A DNA stretch of 64,000 nucleotides from an uncultured Sphingomonas sp. (GTDB taxonomy: Bacteria; Pseudomonadota; Alphaproteobacteria; Sphingomonadales; Sphingomonadaceae): the NCBI RefSeq assembly GCF_937871615.1, contig NZ_CALMPA010000039.1:78275-142274 (forward strand). The letters are read 5' to 3'. A program made the translations under genes and the position numbers. Positions within the stretch are counted from its first letter, which is position 1, and each line of letters begins with the position of its first letter. Positions 49,200 through 57,305 of this stretch are shown here, piece after piece. The notes below the pieces were generated by a model that did no database searches, was not told the DNA's origin, and saw only the letters and a program-made list of their open reading frames with translations.

Positions 49200-50833
49200 G
49201 CCTTGTCCGCCTCCAGCGGCGGGGCATAGGCATAGCCCTGGCCGTAAGTGCAGCCGAGCGCCGCGAGCGTCTGGCCCACCTCGTCGGCCTCGATGCCCTC
49301 CGCCACCGTATCCATGTTCAGCGCGGCGGCGAGGCCCAGCACCGCGCGGACGATCGCCACCTTGTCGCGATCGGCCAGCATCCCGGTGACGAAGCTGCGA
49401 TCAATCTTGAGGATGTCGATCGGCAGTTTCTGGAGATAGACGAGGTTCGAATAGCCGGTGCCGAAATCGTCCATCGCGATCGTCGCGCCCAGTTCCTTCA
49501 GCGCATGAAGCACGCGCGCGATGCGCTCCGGTTCGGAAACCAGCGCGCTTTCGGTAAGCTCCAGCCGCAGCCGCCGCCCCGGCACCCCGTGCAGATCGAG
49601 CGCCGCCGCGACGATCGGCGCCACCGCATCGCGCTGCAACTGGATCGCGGAGAGATTGACCGACATGGATACGCCGCAATCCCCGCCCGCGCGCTGATCC
49701 CACGCCGCCAGCGTGCGCACCGCCTCGTCGATCGCCCAGCGACCAAGCGGGAGGATCAGCCCCGATTCCTCCGCCACCGCGATGAAGCTGGCGGGCGAAC
49801 GCGCGCGCCCGTCTTCATCCGTCCAGCGCGCCAATGCCTCGAAACTGACGATCCGCCCGCTCGAAAGATCGCAAATCGGCTGGAAATGCAGCGTCAACCG
49901 CCGATCCTCGATCGCGCGGCGCAGCGCGGTTTCCAGCGCAAATTCCTCACGCGCGCGAACGAACGCCTGATTCTGGTAAGCCTCGGCCTGCCCGCTCTGC
50001 TTGGAACGCTTCACCGCGAATTGCGCGTGGCGGATCACATCTTCCGCCTCCCCTGCCGTTTCATCGACGAAGGCGATGCCGATCGAGCAGGAAACGTGAA
50101 TCTCGTAATCGCTCAGCCGGAACGGCGCGGCGAGCACCGCGCGGATACGCTTGGCGACATGCTCCGCCTCGTCCCGGCTCTCGTCGATCGACAGCAAAAT
50201 GCCGAATTCGTCGCCGCCGGTGCGCGCCAGCACATCGCGCGCGCGAAGCGCTCCTTTCAGCCGCCGCGCCAGCGCCATCAGCAATTCGTCGCCCGCCATG
50301 CTGCCGAGGCACGCGTTGATCCGGCTGAACCGATCGAGATCGACGACCATGACGGCGCACGCCGCATCGCCCGCGGCGATCACGGTTTCGAGCATATCGC
50401 CGAACCCGCCGCGATTCGGCAGGCCGGTAAGGCTGTCGATCGTCATTTCGCGGCGCAGATTCTGCTCGGTACGCAATTCGCCGGTATGATCTATGAAGCT
50501 GACGAGGCAGCGCGGCTCCGCGCAATAATCGACGCGCGCGAGCGTCACGGTGAAATGGCGCTGCTCAACGGCATTTCCGGTGTTCCAGGTGAATTCCGCG
50601 CGGGCATCGCCGCGATCGAGGAACGCCGCCACGCGCGGCGCCATTTCATCCAGCCCGCGATCCAGCGCCAGCCGGCGAAAGGCGGTATTCGGCATCTCGC
50701 GCACCAGCCGACCGTTATCGACACCGGCGATCACCGCGGCGATCGGCAACAGCTCAAGCGCGCCCTCAGCCGCGGTCATGCCAACGGGCATGACCGACGG
50801 GATGGCTTTCGCGAAGACTGCCCCTGTCGTCAT
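49169..50833 (-). CDS. GGDEF-EAL bifunctional c-di-GMP protein
   Basis: The 554-residue protein has a PAS-like N-terminal domain (about residues 15-125). A GGDEF domain follows (TIDSLTGLPNRGG, GGDEF at 206-210), with an RxxD inhibitory site (RARD, 197-200). The EAL domain (EALARW at 332-337) keeps the catalytic set: SVNLSA, MDDFGTGYSN, ILKIDRSFV, AEGIE and GQGYAYA. Both the cyclase and the phosphodiesterase sites look intact. No signal peptide or span is visible, so it is cytosolic. ATG 50833 has GGAG five bases upstream; in-frame ATGs exist upstream. It follows parC by 104 bases. Confidence 0.94.
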   Translation of the reverse strand: MTTGAVFAKAIPSVMPVGMTAAEGALELLPIAAVIAGVDNGRLVREMPNTAFRRLALDRGLDEMAPRVAAFLDRGDARAEFTWNTGNAVEQRHFTVTLARVDYCAEPRCLVSFIDHTGELRTEQNLRREMTIDSLTGLPNRGGFGDMLETVIAAGDAACAVMVVDLDRFSRINACLGSMAGDELLMALARRLKGALRARDVLARTGGDEFGILLSIDESRDEAEHVAKRIRAVLAAPFRLSDYEIHVSCSIGIAFVDETAGEAEDVIRHAQFAVKRSKQSGQAEAYQNQAFVRAREEFALETALRRAIEDRRLTLHFQPICDLSSGRIVSFEALARWTDEDGRARSPASFIAVAEESGLILPLGRWAIDEAVRTLAAWDQRAGGDCGVSMSVNLSAIQLQRDAVAPIVAAALDLHGVPGRRLRLELTESALVSEPERIARVLHALKELGATIAMDDFGTGYSNLVYLQKLPIDILKIDRSFVTGMLADRDKVAIVRAVLGLAAALNMDTVAEGIEADEVGQTLAALGCTYGQGYAYAPPLEADKAYSLLRERNN

Positions 50834-50937
50834 CAACGCTCCGTCTGGCATATGGAGCGTTAAGGATGACCTAAACATACAAGTGCTTCGTGGAAGAAGC
50901 TGAAAACGGGCCTGTGTTCGTCGCCCGGCGCGCTGCG

Positions 50938-53175
50938 CTAAAAACGGTTGTCGCGCGGGAAGCCGTTGGGCGGCATCCGCCCTGCGGCCCCGCGCGCCGT
51001 GCGCCACGGCGACAGGTCACTCTCGGTCCGCACGCGCCCCGTCTCGCCACCCATCGACCAGCTCAGGCCATCGGCATAGCGAAAAGCGATGGCATCGGAG
51101 AGGCCGCCATCGCGATAGCGCTGAAGCTGCACCCCCTGCCCGCGCGTCATCTCGGCCACCTCGGATAGCGGGAACACCACCATCTTGCGGTTATCGCCGA
51201 TCGCGGCGACGTAATCCGCGCCTTCCGGGATCGGCCTGGCGAGGAGGAGCTTCGCGCCGGTGCGCGGGGTCATCACCGTCTTGCCCTTGCGGGTCTCGGC
51301 GGTCACGTCCGCCGCCGCCACGACGAAACCACGCCCGTCGCTCGCCGCGATCAGGATCTTGTCGAGCCGCGCCGCGCTCATGAACGCGGTAATCCCGACG
51401 CTGCCGTCGAGGTCGATCGACGCACGCACCGGCTCGCCAAAACCGCGCCCGCCAGGCAGTTTATCCGCCGCCAGCGTATAGAACCGCCCGTTCTCCGCCG
51501 CGAGCAACAGCTTGTCGGTGGTCTGCGCGTGGAAGGCATAGGCCGGGCCGTCGCCTTCCTTGAACTTCAGCGTCTCCGCCGAGGCGAGATCGACATGGCC
51601 CTTCATCGCCCTGATCCAGCCGCGCTGCGACAGGATGACGGTGATCGGCTCGCGCTCGATCATCGCCTCAAGCGGGATTTCGCGCGCGGGGGCGGCTTCC
51701 TCGATCGTCGTGCGGCGCCTGCCCAGCGCGGTTTCCGGGCCATAACGATCGCGGACCTTCGCCATATCCTTCTTGAGCCGCGTGCGCTGCCGCGCGTCGG
51801 AGCCGAGCAACGCCTGAAGCTCGGCCTGTTCCTTGCGCAGCGCGTCCTGCTCACGCTTCAGTTCCATCTCCTCAAGTCGGCGCAGCGAGCGCAACCGCAT
51901 GTTGAGGATCGCTTCCGCCTGCCGGTCGGTAAGCTGGAACTCGGCCATCATCACGGGCTTCGGCTCATCCTCGGTGCGGATGATCTCGATCACCCGATCG
52001 AGGTTGAGAAAGGCGGTGATATAGCCGCCGACCAGTTCCAGCCGGTCAGCGATCTTGGCAAGGCGATGTTCGGTGCGCCGGCGCAGCACGACGAACTGAT
52101 GCTCGACCCACGCCTTAAGCGCCTCCTTCAGGCTCATCACGCGCGGGGTGCGCGTCTTGTCGAGCACGTTCAGGTTGAGCGGCACGCGCGTTTCGAGATC
52201 GGAGAGGCGGAACAGCCCGTCCATCAACACCTGCGGATCGACCGTCCGGCTGCGCGGCTCCAGCACCAGCCGGATTTCCGCGTCGCTCTCGTCGCGAACG
52301 TCGGAGAGAATCGGCAGCCGCTTTTCGTTGATGAGCGCGGCGACCTGCTCGATCAGCTTGCCCTTCTGCACGCCATAGGGAATTTCGCTGACGACGATCT
52401 GCCAACCGCCGCCCTTTTCGCGCTCCACCGTCCAGCGGCAGCGCACGCGGAAACTGCCGCGCCCGGTGGCATAGGCTTCACGGATCACCGCCGCGCTGTC
52501 GACAAGCAAGCCGCCCGTCGGGAAATCCGGCCCCGCCACATAAGCAAGCGGATCGGCGGCGGGATTGTCGATCAGCGTGATCGCCGCGTCGAGCAATTCG
52601 GCGGCGTTATGCGGCGGGACCGATGTAGCCATGCCGACCGCAATACCGCTCGCGCCATTCGCCAGCAGATTGGGGAACATGCCGGGGAACAGCTCCGGCT
52701 CCTGATCCTCGCCGTTATAGGTCGGGCGGAAACCAACGGCATCCTCGTCCAGCCCGTCCATCAGGTCGATCGCAACCTGCGTCAGCCGCGCTTCGGTGTA
52801 GCGATAGGCGGCCGCGTTATCGCCGTCGATATTGCCGAAATTGCCCTGCCCGTCGACCAGCGGATAACGCAGCGCGAAATTCTGCGCGAGGCGCACCATC
52901 GCGTCATAAACGGATTGATCGCCATGCGGGTGATATTTGCCGATCACATCGCCGACGACGCGGGCGCACTTCTTGTATCCGGAAGCGGGATCGAGCTTGA
53001 GCAGCCGCATCGCCCATAACAGGCGGCGGTGCACCGGCTTCAGCCCGTCGCGCACATCCGGCAGCGAGCGCGCGGTGATCGTGGAGAGCGCATAGACGAG
53101 ATAGCGTTCGGAAAGCGCGCTATCGAACGGCGCGTCGAGGATGCCGATCGGCGGTTCTGCGAAGTCGGTGGCCAT
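50938..53175 (-). CDS. parC: DNA topoisomerase IV subunit A
   Basis: The 745-residue subunit cuts and rejoins DNA for decatenation. The N-terminus has RYLVYALSTITARSLPDVRD, then GLKPVHRR, and GKYHPHGDQSVYDAMVRLAQ. The catalytic Tyr is Y126 in YRYTEARLT. The coiled-coil region with RQAEAILNMRLRSLRRLEEM and the six-bladed C-terminal beta-pinwheel follow. The C-terminal domain is shorter than GyrA's and lacks a clear GyrA box, consistent with ParC. Position 87 (E. coli ParC S80) is Gln rather than Ser. ATG 53175 gives the usual start. Confidence 0.94.
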   Translation of the reverse strand: MATDFAEPPIGILDAPFDSALSERYLVYALSTITARSLPDVRDGLKPVHRRLLWAMRLLKLDPASGYKKCARVVGDVIGKYHPHGDQSVYDAMVRLAQNFALRYPLVDGQGNFGNIDGDNAAAYRYTEARLTQVAIDLMDGLDEDAVGFRPTYNGEDQEPELFPGMFPNLLANGASGIAVGMATSVPPHNAAELLDAAITLIDNPAADPLAYVAGPDFPTGGLLVDSAAVIREAYATGRGSFRVRCRWTVEREKGGGWQIVVSEIPYGVQKGKLIEQVAALINEKRLPILSDVRDESDAEIRLVLEPRSRTVDPQVLMDGLFRLSDLETRVPLNLNVLDKTRTPRVMSLKEALKAWVEHQFVVLRRRTEHRLAKIADRLELVGGYITAFLNLDRVIEIIRTEDEPKPVMMAEFQLTDRQAEAILNMRLRSLRRLEEMELKREQDALRKEQAELQALLGSDARQRTRLKKDMAKVRDRYGPETALGRRRTTIEEAAPAREIPLEAMIEREPITVILSQRGWIRAMKGHVDLASAETLKFKEGDGPAYAFHAQTTDKLLLAAENGRFYTLAADKLPGGRGFGEPVRASIDLDGSVGITAFMSAARLDKILIAASDGRGFVVAAADVTAETRKGKTVMTPRTGAKLLLARPIPEGADYVAAIGDNRKMVVFPLSEVAEMTRGQGVQLQRYRDGGLSDAIAFRYADGLSWSMGGETGRVRTESDLSPWRTARGAAGRMPPNGFPRDNRF

Positions 53176-53205
53176 GAGCGATCGGGCTTTAAGGGGCAAA
53201 CGCTA

Positions 53206-54102
53206 TCAGGACAACGGCGCGTTCCGCGCCACCTCGGCCAGCAGCCATTCGCGAAAGCGCGCGATCTTGGGCACGCGGCGGCGATGTTCGGGGCAGACCA
53301 GCCAATAGCCGAAATTGCGCGTCGAGGTCTGTTCGAACAGGCGCACCAGCCGCCCCTCCGCCAGATCGTTGCGCCAGAAGAACGGCGTCAGCATCGCCAC
53401 CCCCTGCCCGGCCATCGCGGCATTGCCCTCATGCGCCTGAGAATCGAGCCGCATCCCGGCACGAAGCGCCCCCGGCGCGACTTCCACCCCCGCCTCACGC
53501 AACCAATGCGCCCACCACGGATCCTGCGGGCTGATGAGCGGCAGGCGGAGCAGATCGGCGGGCGCAAGCCGGCCACCATGCGCGGCGAGGAATTCAGGGC
53601 TGCACATCGGGGTGAAATCCACCCGCATCAGCAGATCCTGCGACAGGCCGCCCCATCCGCCAAGCCCGGCGCGGATCGCGATATCGACATCCTCGGCCGC
53701 GAAATCGGTCAGCGTATCGCTGGTCTGCAGCCGCACGGCCATTTCCGGATGCGCGATCTGGAACGCGCCAAGCCGCCACACCAGCCAGGTGTTCGCGAAG
53801 GTGTTCGAGGTGGAAAGCGTCAGCACCGCCTCATCCTCCGCCCGGATGCCGGCGAACGCGGCGTCGATCGCATCAAACGCCCGCGTAAGCTGCGTCGCGG
53901 CCCGTTTCCCCGGCTCGGTCAGGATCACGCGGCGACGCTCGCGGCGGAACAATTGCGTGCCGAGCCGCTCCTCCAGCAAGCGAATCTGATAACTCACCGC
54001 CGCCTGGGTCATGCCCAGTTCCTGCCCGGCGGCGGTGAAATTCTCATGCCGCGCGGCGGCTTCAAACACGCGGACGGCGGCAAGCGGAGGGATTCGGCGC
54101 AT
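53206..54102 (-). CDS. LysR family regulator, GcvA-like
   Basis: The 298-residue regulator has the LysR helix-turn-helix (PPLAAVRVFEAAARHENFTA, then AGQELGMTQAAVSYQIRLLE). The substrate-binding domain follows with TLSTSNTFANTWLVWRLGAF. The AVSYQIRLLEE wording and the W.. TFANTWL segment are typical of the GcvA subgroup. It is 30 bases upstream of parC on the same strand. It is divergent from a possible small ORF at 54210, and the 108 bases between the two starts would be a natural control region. Confidence 0.93.
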   Translation of the reverse strand: MRRIPPLAAVRVFEAAARHENFTAAGQELGMTQAAVSYQIRLLEERLGTQLFRRERRRVILTEPGKRAATQLTRAFDAIDAAFAGIRAEDEAVLTLSTSNTFANTWLVWRLGAFQIAHPEMAVRLQTSDTLTDFAAEDVDIAIRAGLGGWGGLSQDLLMRVDFTPMCSPEFLAAHGGRLAPADLLRLPLISPQDPWWAHWLREAGVEVAPGALRAGMRLDSQAHEGNAAMAGQGVAMLTPFFWRNDLAEGRLVRLFEQTSTRNFGYWLVCPEHRRRVPKIARFREWLLAEVARNAPLS

Positions 54103-54209
54103 CGCCCATCAATAAGTACAGCTTGTCTATCGAGTCGAGCGATTTGTTGGCGCCAAACGGCGTCCTGCGGCATTGGGGCCAGGTCAACGCAAACGGACAG
54201 GAGGAAGAA

Positions 54210-54380
54210 TTGCGCGACGATTTTCTAACCCAGTCCTGGGCAAATTCACATCTTTCGTTCACCCGCTCGGTGGCGGCGGCGATTTCGGGCTTTGCCGCCA
54301 CGGCCAGGATCGGTTTCGCGCGGCTGCATCGGCAGCAGTTCGACGCCCCATGGCGTCAACACAACCCGCACTGCGGCTGA
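54210..54380 (+). CDS. Putative 56-aa small protein with TTG start
   Basis: AGGAGG at 54199-54204 lies six bases before TTG 54210, a near-ideal ribosome site. The frame encodes RDDFLTQSWANSHLSFTRSV, a central helix rich in Ala, and RIGFARLHRQQFDAPWRQ, ending PHCG. The tail pattern F.RL...Q.DAPWR recalls small unannotated sphingomonad proteins. It has no signal peptide. It is divergent from the LysR gene. The rest of the gap 54103-54583 holds no other gene that I can support. Confidence 0.5.
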   Translation: MRDDFLTQSWANSHLSFTRSVAAAISGFAATARIGFARLHRQQFDAPWRQHNPHCG

Positions 54381-54583
54381 TCGCCTTTCCCGGCGTCGCG
54401 CGCGAAAGCGACCTCCCCCAAGCGATCGGCGGCTCCGCCCCTCATCCCGCCGCCGATCGGTCGCTCGCCGCGACAGCCGGGAATCCATATCCGAATCCGC
54501 GTCCCCGAAAAATCGACACGAGACAAAGGGGATGTGAGCGGCGATAGATAGGCGCTCACATTCCATTTCGGCCTTCCCGATCC

Positions 54584-55435
54584 ATGACCGCGCGCGCATT
54601 CCTGACCTGGGCTGATCTCACCGGCCGACCGCGCCCTTCGTGCGATCGCACATTCGTCTATGGCGCGGACCCGTATCAGAAGGTGGACCTATGGCTTCCC
54701 GCCGGTGACGGGCCGCACCCCGCAGTGGTGATGGTCCATGGCGGGTGCTGGGAGAGCGCGATCGCGGACCGGACATTGATGGACTGGCTGGCCGACGATC
54801 TCCGCCGCGCCGGCATCGCGGTGTGGAATATCGACTATCGCGGCGTCGATCGCCCCGGCGGCGGCTATCCCGGCACCTTCGAAGATGCTGGCGCGGCGGC
54901 GGATCTGTTGGCGATCCACGCAACGGCATTCCGGCTCGATACCCGGCGCATCGTCGCCGTGGGTCATTCCGCCGGTGGTCATCTCGCACTCTGGCTTGCC
55001 GCACGCGCGCGCCTTCCAGCAGACAGCCCGTTGCGACGCCCCGATCCGCTCAAGATCGCGCATGTCGTGAGCCTGGGCGGGCTCCCCGATCTGGAAGCGA
55101 CCGCCGCCAGCCCGGATAACGGCTGCGGCACCGAGGTTATCGCGCGGCTCGCCGATTTCTCGCGACCGGCGCCGTTCGCCGACATCTCGATCCCGCACCT
55201 GCTGCCGCTCGGCGTGCCGCACGATCTGGTGAACGGGCGCGAGGATCGCATTGTCCCCTATCGCCTGGCGACCGACTATCTTGCCACCGCCACCGCCGCC
55301 GGGGACCGGGTGGCGCTGCATACGATCCCCGCGACCGGGCACGTCGAACTGGTCGCACCCGAATCCGCCGCATGGGCAACCGCCAAAACGCTGATCGGCG
55401 CGGCGCTCGCACCTCGGTTCGCAGGCGGCGCATAG
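54584..55435 (+). CDS. Alpha/beta hydrolase, esterase/kynurenine formamidase-like
   Basis: The 283-residue protein has HGGCW at the oxyanion hole, WNIDYRGVDRPGGGYPGTFE, the nucleophile elbow AVGHSAGGHLALWLA, NGREDRIVPY with the acidic residue, and PATGHVELVAP with the catalytic His. This belongs to the BD-FAE/kynurenine formamidase-like group. The HGGxW motif also occurs in carboxylesterases, so the substrate is not known. It stands alone, 132 bases before purC on the same strand. Confidence 0.9.
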   Translation: MTARAFLTWADLTGRPRPSCDRTFVYGADPYQKVDLWLPAGDGPHPAVVMVHGGCWESAIADRTLMDWLADDLRRAGIAVWNIDYRGVDRPGGGYPGTFEDAGAAADLLAIHATAFRLDTRRIVAVGHSAGGHLALWLAARARLPADSPLRRPDPLKIAHVVSLGGLPDLEATAASPDNGCGTEVIARLADFSRPAPFADISIPHLLPLGVPHDLVNGREDRIVPYRLATDYLATATAAGDRVALHTIPATGHVELVAPESAAWATAKTLIGAALAPRFAGGA

Positions 55436-55567
55436 TACTGATCCGCGCCATACGATGGCCGATTGATTGCGCGCACCGTCCCCTTCCCGTATAGCGCGGG
55501 TTCGAGACTCCCGCCCCGGCCGCGCGGCACCGCGCCGCCGGGGCTATTCCTTTTCAGGGGATTGGTG

Positions 55568-56347
55568 ATGGCGCGGCGGCGGCAGATCTATGAAGGCAAG
55601 GCGAAGATCCTTTATGAGGGGCCTGAACCCGGCACGTTGATCCAGTATTTCAAGGACGACGCGACCGCCTTCAACGCGCAGAAGAAGGGCACGATCAACG
55701 GCAAGGGCGTGCTCAACAATCGCATTTCCGAGCACGTCTTCACCCTGCTCGATCATATCGGCGTGCCGACGCACTTCATCCGCCGCCTGAACATGCGCGA
55801 GCAACTCATTCGACAGGTGGAGATCGTGCCGATCGAGGTGGTGGTGCGCAACGTCGCCGCCGGATCGCTGAGCAAGCGGCTCGGCATCGAGGAAGGCACC
55901 CGCCTGCCGCGCACGATCCTGGAATATTATTACAAGGACGACGTGCTCGGCAACCCGCTGATTACCGACGAACATATCGCCGCCTTCGGCTGGGCGGGGC
56001 AGGAGGAGATGCATGACATCGCGGACCTCGCGATCCGCATCAACGATTTCCTGTCGGGCCTGTTCGCCGGCGTCGGCATCCGGCTAGTCGATTTCAAGCT
56101 CGAATTCGGCCGGATCTGGGACAATGATTATGGCCGGATCATCCTGGCCGACGAAATCAGCCCGGACAATTGCCGTCTGTGGGACATGACCACCAACGAA
56201 AAGCTCGACAAGGATCGCTTCCGGCGCGATCTCGGCGGCGAGGCGGAGGCGTATCAGGAGGTCGCGCGGCGGCTGGGGCTGTTGCCCGAGGGCGAGGATT
56301 CCGCCGTCCTCGATCTCGAAACGCATCGCAAGCGCCGGGGGAAATAA
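55568..56347 (+). CDS. purC: Phosphoribosylaminoimidazole-succinocarboxamide synthase
   Basis: The 259-residue SAICAR synthase joins CAIR and aspartate in purine synthesis. It has [20 protein letters not shown] (ATP site), [49 protein letters not shown], and FKLEFGR...[12 protein letters not shown]. The length and order match bacterial PurC. ATG 55568 has AGGGGATTGGTG upstream; the longer frame is not coding. No purine riboswitch or adjacent purS is visible in the window. Confidence 0.97.
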   Translation: MARRRQIYEGKAKILYEGPEPGTLIQYFKDDATAFNAQKKGTINGKGVLNNRISEHVFTLLDHIGVPTHFIRRLNMREQLIRQVEIVPIEVVVRNVAAGSLSKRLGIEEGTRLPRTILEYYYKDDVLGNPLITDEHIAAFGWAGQEEMHDIADLAIRINDFLSGLFAGVGIRLVDFKLEFGRIWDNDYGRIILADEISPDNCRLWDMTTNEKLDKDRFRRDLGGEAEAYQEVARRLGLLPEGEDSAVLDLETHRKRRGK

Positions 56348-56441
56348 CCCCCTCGGGCGGCGCGCAATCGCCCTGCCCGAAACGGCCACGGCCCTCCTCC
56401 GGCGATGGTGCCGGAGAAGGGCATGGTTGAAGGGCTGCGGC

Positions 56442-56696
56442 TTACTGGTGCGCCGGTGCCGCGCCGGGATGCGCCGCCTGCGCCTGCTTCTGCGCGGCGA
56501 CATTGGCTTTGTGCTTATAATAATAATGGCCCGCGGCGCAGCCCGCCATCGCGCCGGCAATGGCATGATGCCCGGCATAATGCCCGGCGACACCACCCGC
56601 GACCGCGCCGCGGATGCACCCCTTGGCGAGCGCAGGCGATCCGCTGAGCGCGAGCGCACCGGCGGCTGCGGCAAGCATCAACTTCGATTGCTTCAT
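56442..56696 (-). CDS. Small exported glycine-zipper protein
   Basis: The 84-residue protein has a signal peptide (MKQSKLMLAAAAGALALSGS, cleavage near ALA-KG). A glycine-zipper-like segment follows (GAVAGGVAGHYAGHHAIAGA, then MAGCAAGHYYYKHK), and the C-terminus is Gln/Ala-rich. Such segments occur in 17-kDa-antigen-like envelope proteins, but this one is shorter and has no clear lipobox. AGGAGG lies just before ATG 56696. Function is unknown. It converges with purC. Confidence 0.8.
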   Translation of the reverse strand: MKQSKLMLAAAAGALALSGSPALAKGCIRGAVAGGVAGHYAGHHAIAGAMAGCAAGHYYYKHKANVAAQKQAQAAHPGAAPAHQ

Positions 56697-56828
56697 GATT
56701 TCCTCCTGAGCGAGAGCGCATCTTCTGGCAGCCGCCGCCTGACACAATCGCGTCCGGCGGATGAAATCGCGGTAATCGTCCGTCGCGCTTTCCCGGCCAA
56801 CAGGCAGTTCCGGCTGCGTCGAATCCGC

Positions 56829-57158
56829 CTACCGCGCCGTCTTCGCGCCGAAGATACGATCGAGGACGGCATCAGCCATTTCGCTCACCGTATCCGCCAC
56901 GCGCAGCGGGTCGATCATGCCGGGATCGCCCGGCTTCGCGCAACAGCCCGCCGCCTCGGCATTGACGCGATGCTTCATCGCGGCGGTTGCAGCGGCCGCG
57001 GCGGCCATCGTCAGCCCGGAGGCGATGATTTCGCGCCCGGCAGCGGAATTCGCCTTGTCGAGCAGCACCTCGCCCGCCTGTCGCAGTTCCTTCGGAATCT
57101 TCAGGCCTGCGATCTTCTTCGGAATCCGCTTCGCCTTCTTGCCGTCCTTCTTCGCCAT
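56829..57158 (-). CDS. Uncharacterised small protein with basic N-terminus
   Basis: The 109-residue protein begins with a Lys-rich stretch (AKKDGKKAKRIPKKIAG). A helix follows (IPKELRQAGEVLLDKANSAA), then an Ala-rich segment (GLTMAAAAAATAAMK) and a C-terminal domain (VADTVSEMADAVLDRIFGAK). It has a CC pair (AAGCCAKPGD). I do not recognise a family. Two adjacent ATGs (57161 and 57158) follow GGGAACGG; the second has better spacing. It is divergent from uvrA. Confidence 0.6.
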   Translation of the reverse strand: MAKKDGKKAKRIPKKIAGLKIPKELRQAGEVLLDKANSAAGREIIASGLTMAAAAAATAAMKHRVNAEAAGCCAKPGDPGMIDPLRVADTVSEMADAVLDRIFGAKTAR

Positions 57159-57283
57159 CATCCGTTCCCACGCCGACCAGTGTGCCATTGATATAAGACA
57201 CATCCACCGATCCGCCAGCCCCGCCGCTCGGCTTGCCGCTTTTGTTTGCCGCCCCCATCTTTACAGGGCTGGAAAGCCTCGCG

Positions 57284-57298
57284 GAACAGAAGTAGAAC
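57284..57298 (+). promoter_or_regulatory. LexA box upstream of uvrA
   Basis: GAAC at 57284-57287 and GAAC at 57295-57298 are separated by seven bases, the alphaproteobacterial SOS box. It ends eight bases before the uvrA ATG, where LexA would block transcription or initiation. uvrA is a known SOS gene in this class, so the site is well placed. Confidence 0.8.
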
Positions 57299-57305
57299 CT
57301 CTTTC

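Noticed and set aside
54246-54599. Minus-strand 117-codon frame in the LysR-esterase gap
   Set aside because: It is Arg-rich, lacks an RBS, and overlaps the better-supported small ORF and the start of the esterase gene.
56872-57258. Minus-strand 128-codon frame overlapping the 109-aa gene near uvrA
   Set aside because: Most of it is a +1 shadow of the 109-aa gene, with unlikely Arg/Gly/Glu composition; the first 30 codons alone are not enough to call.
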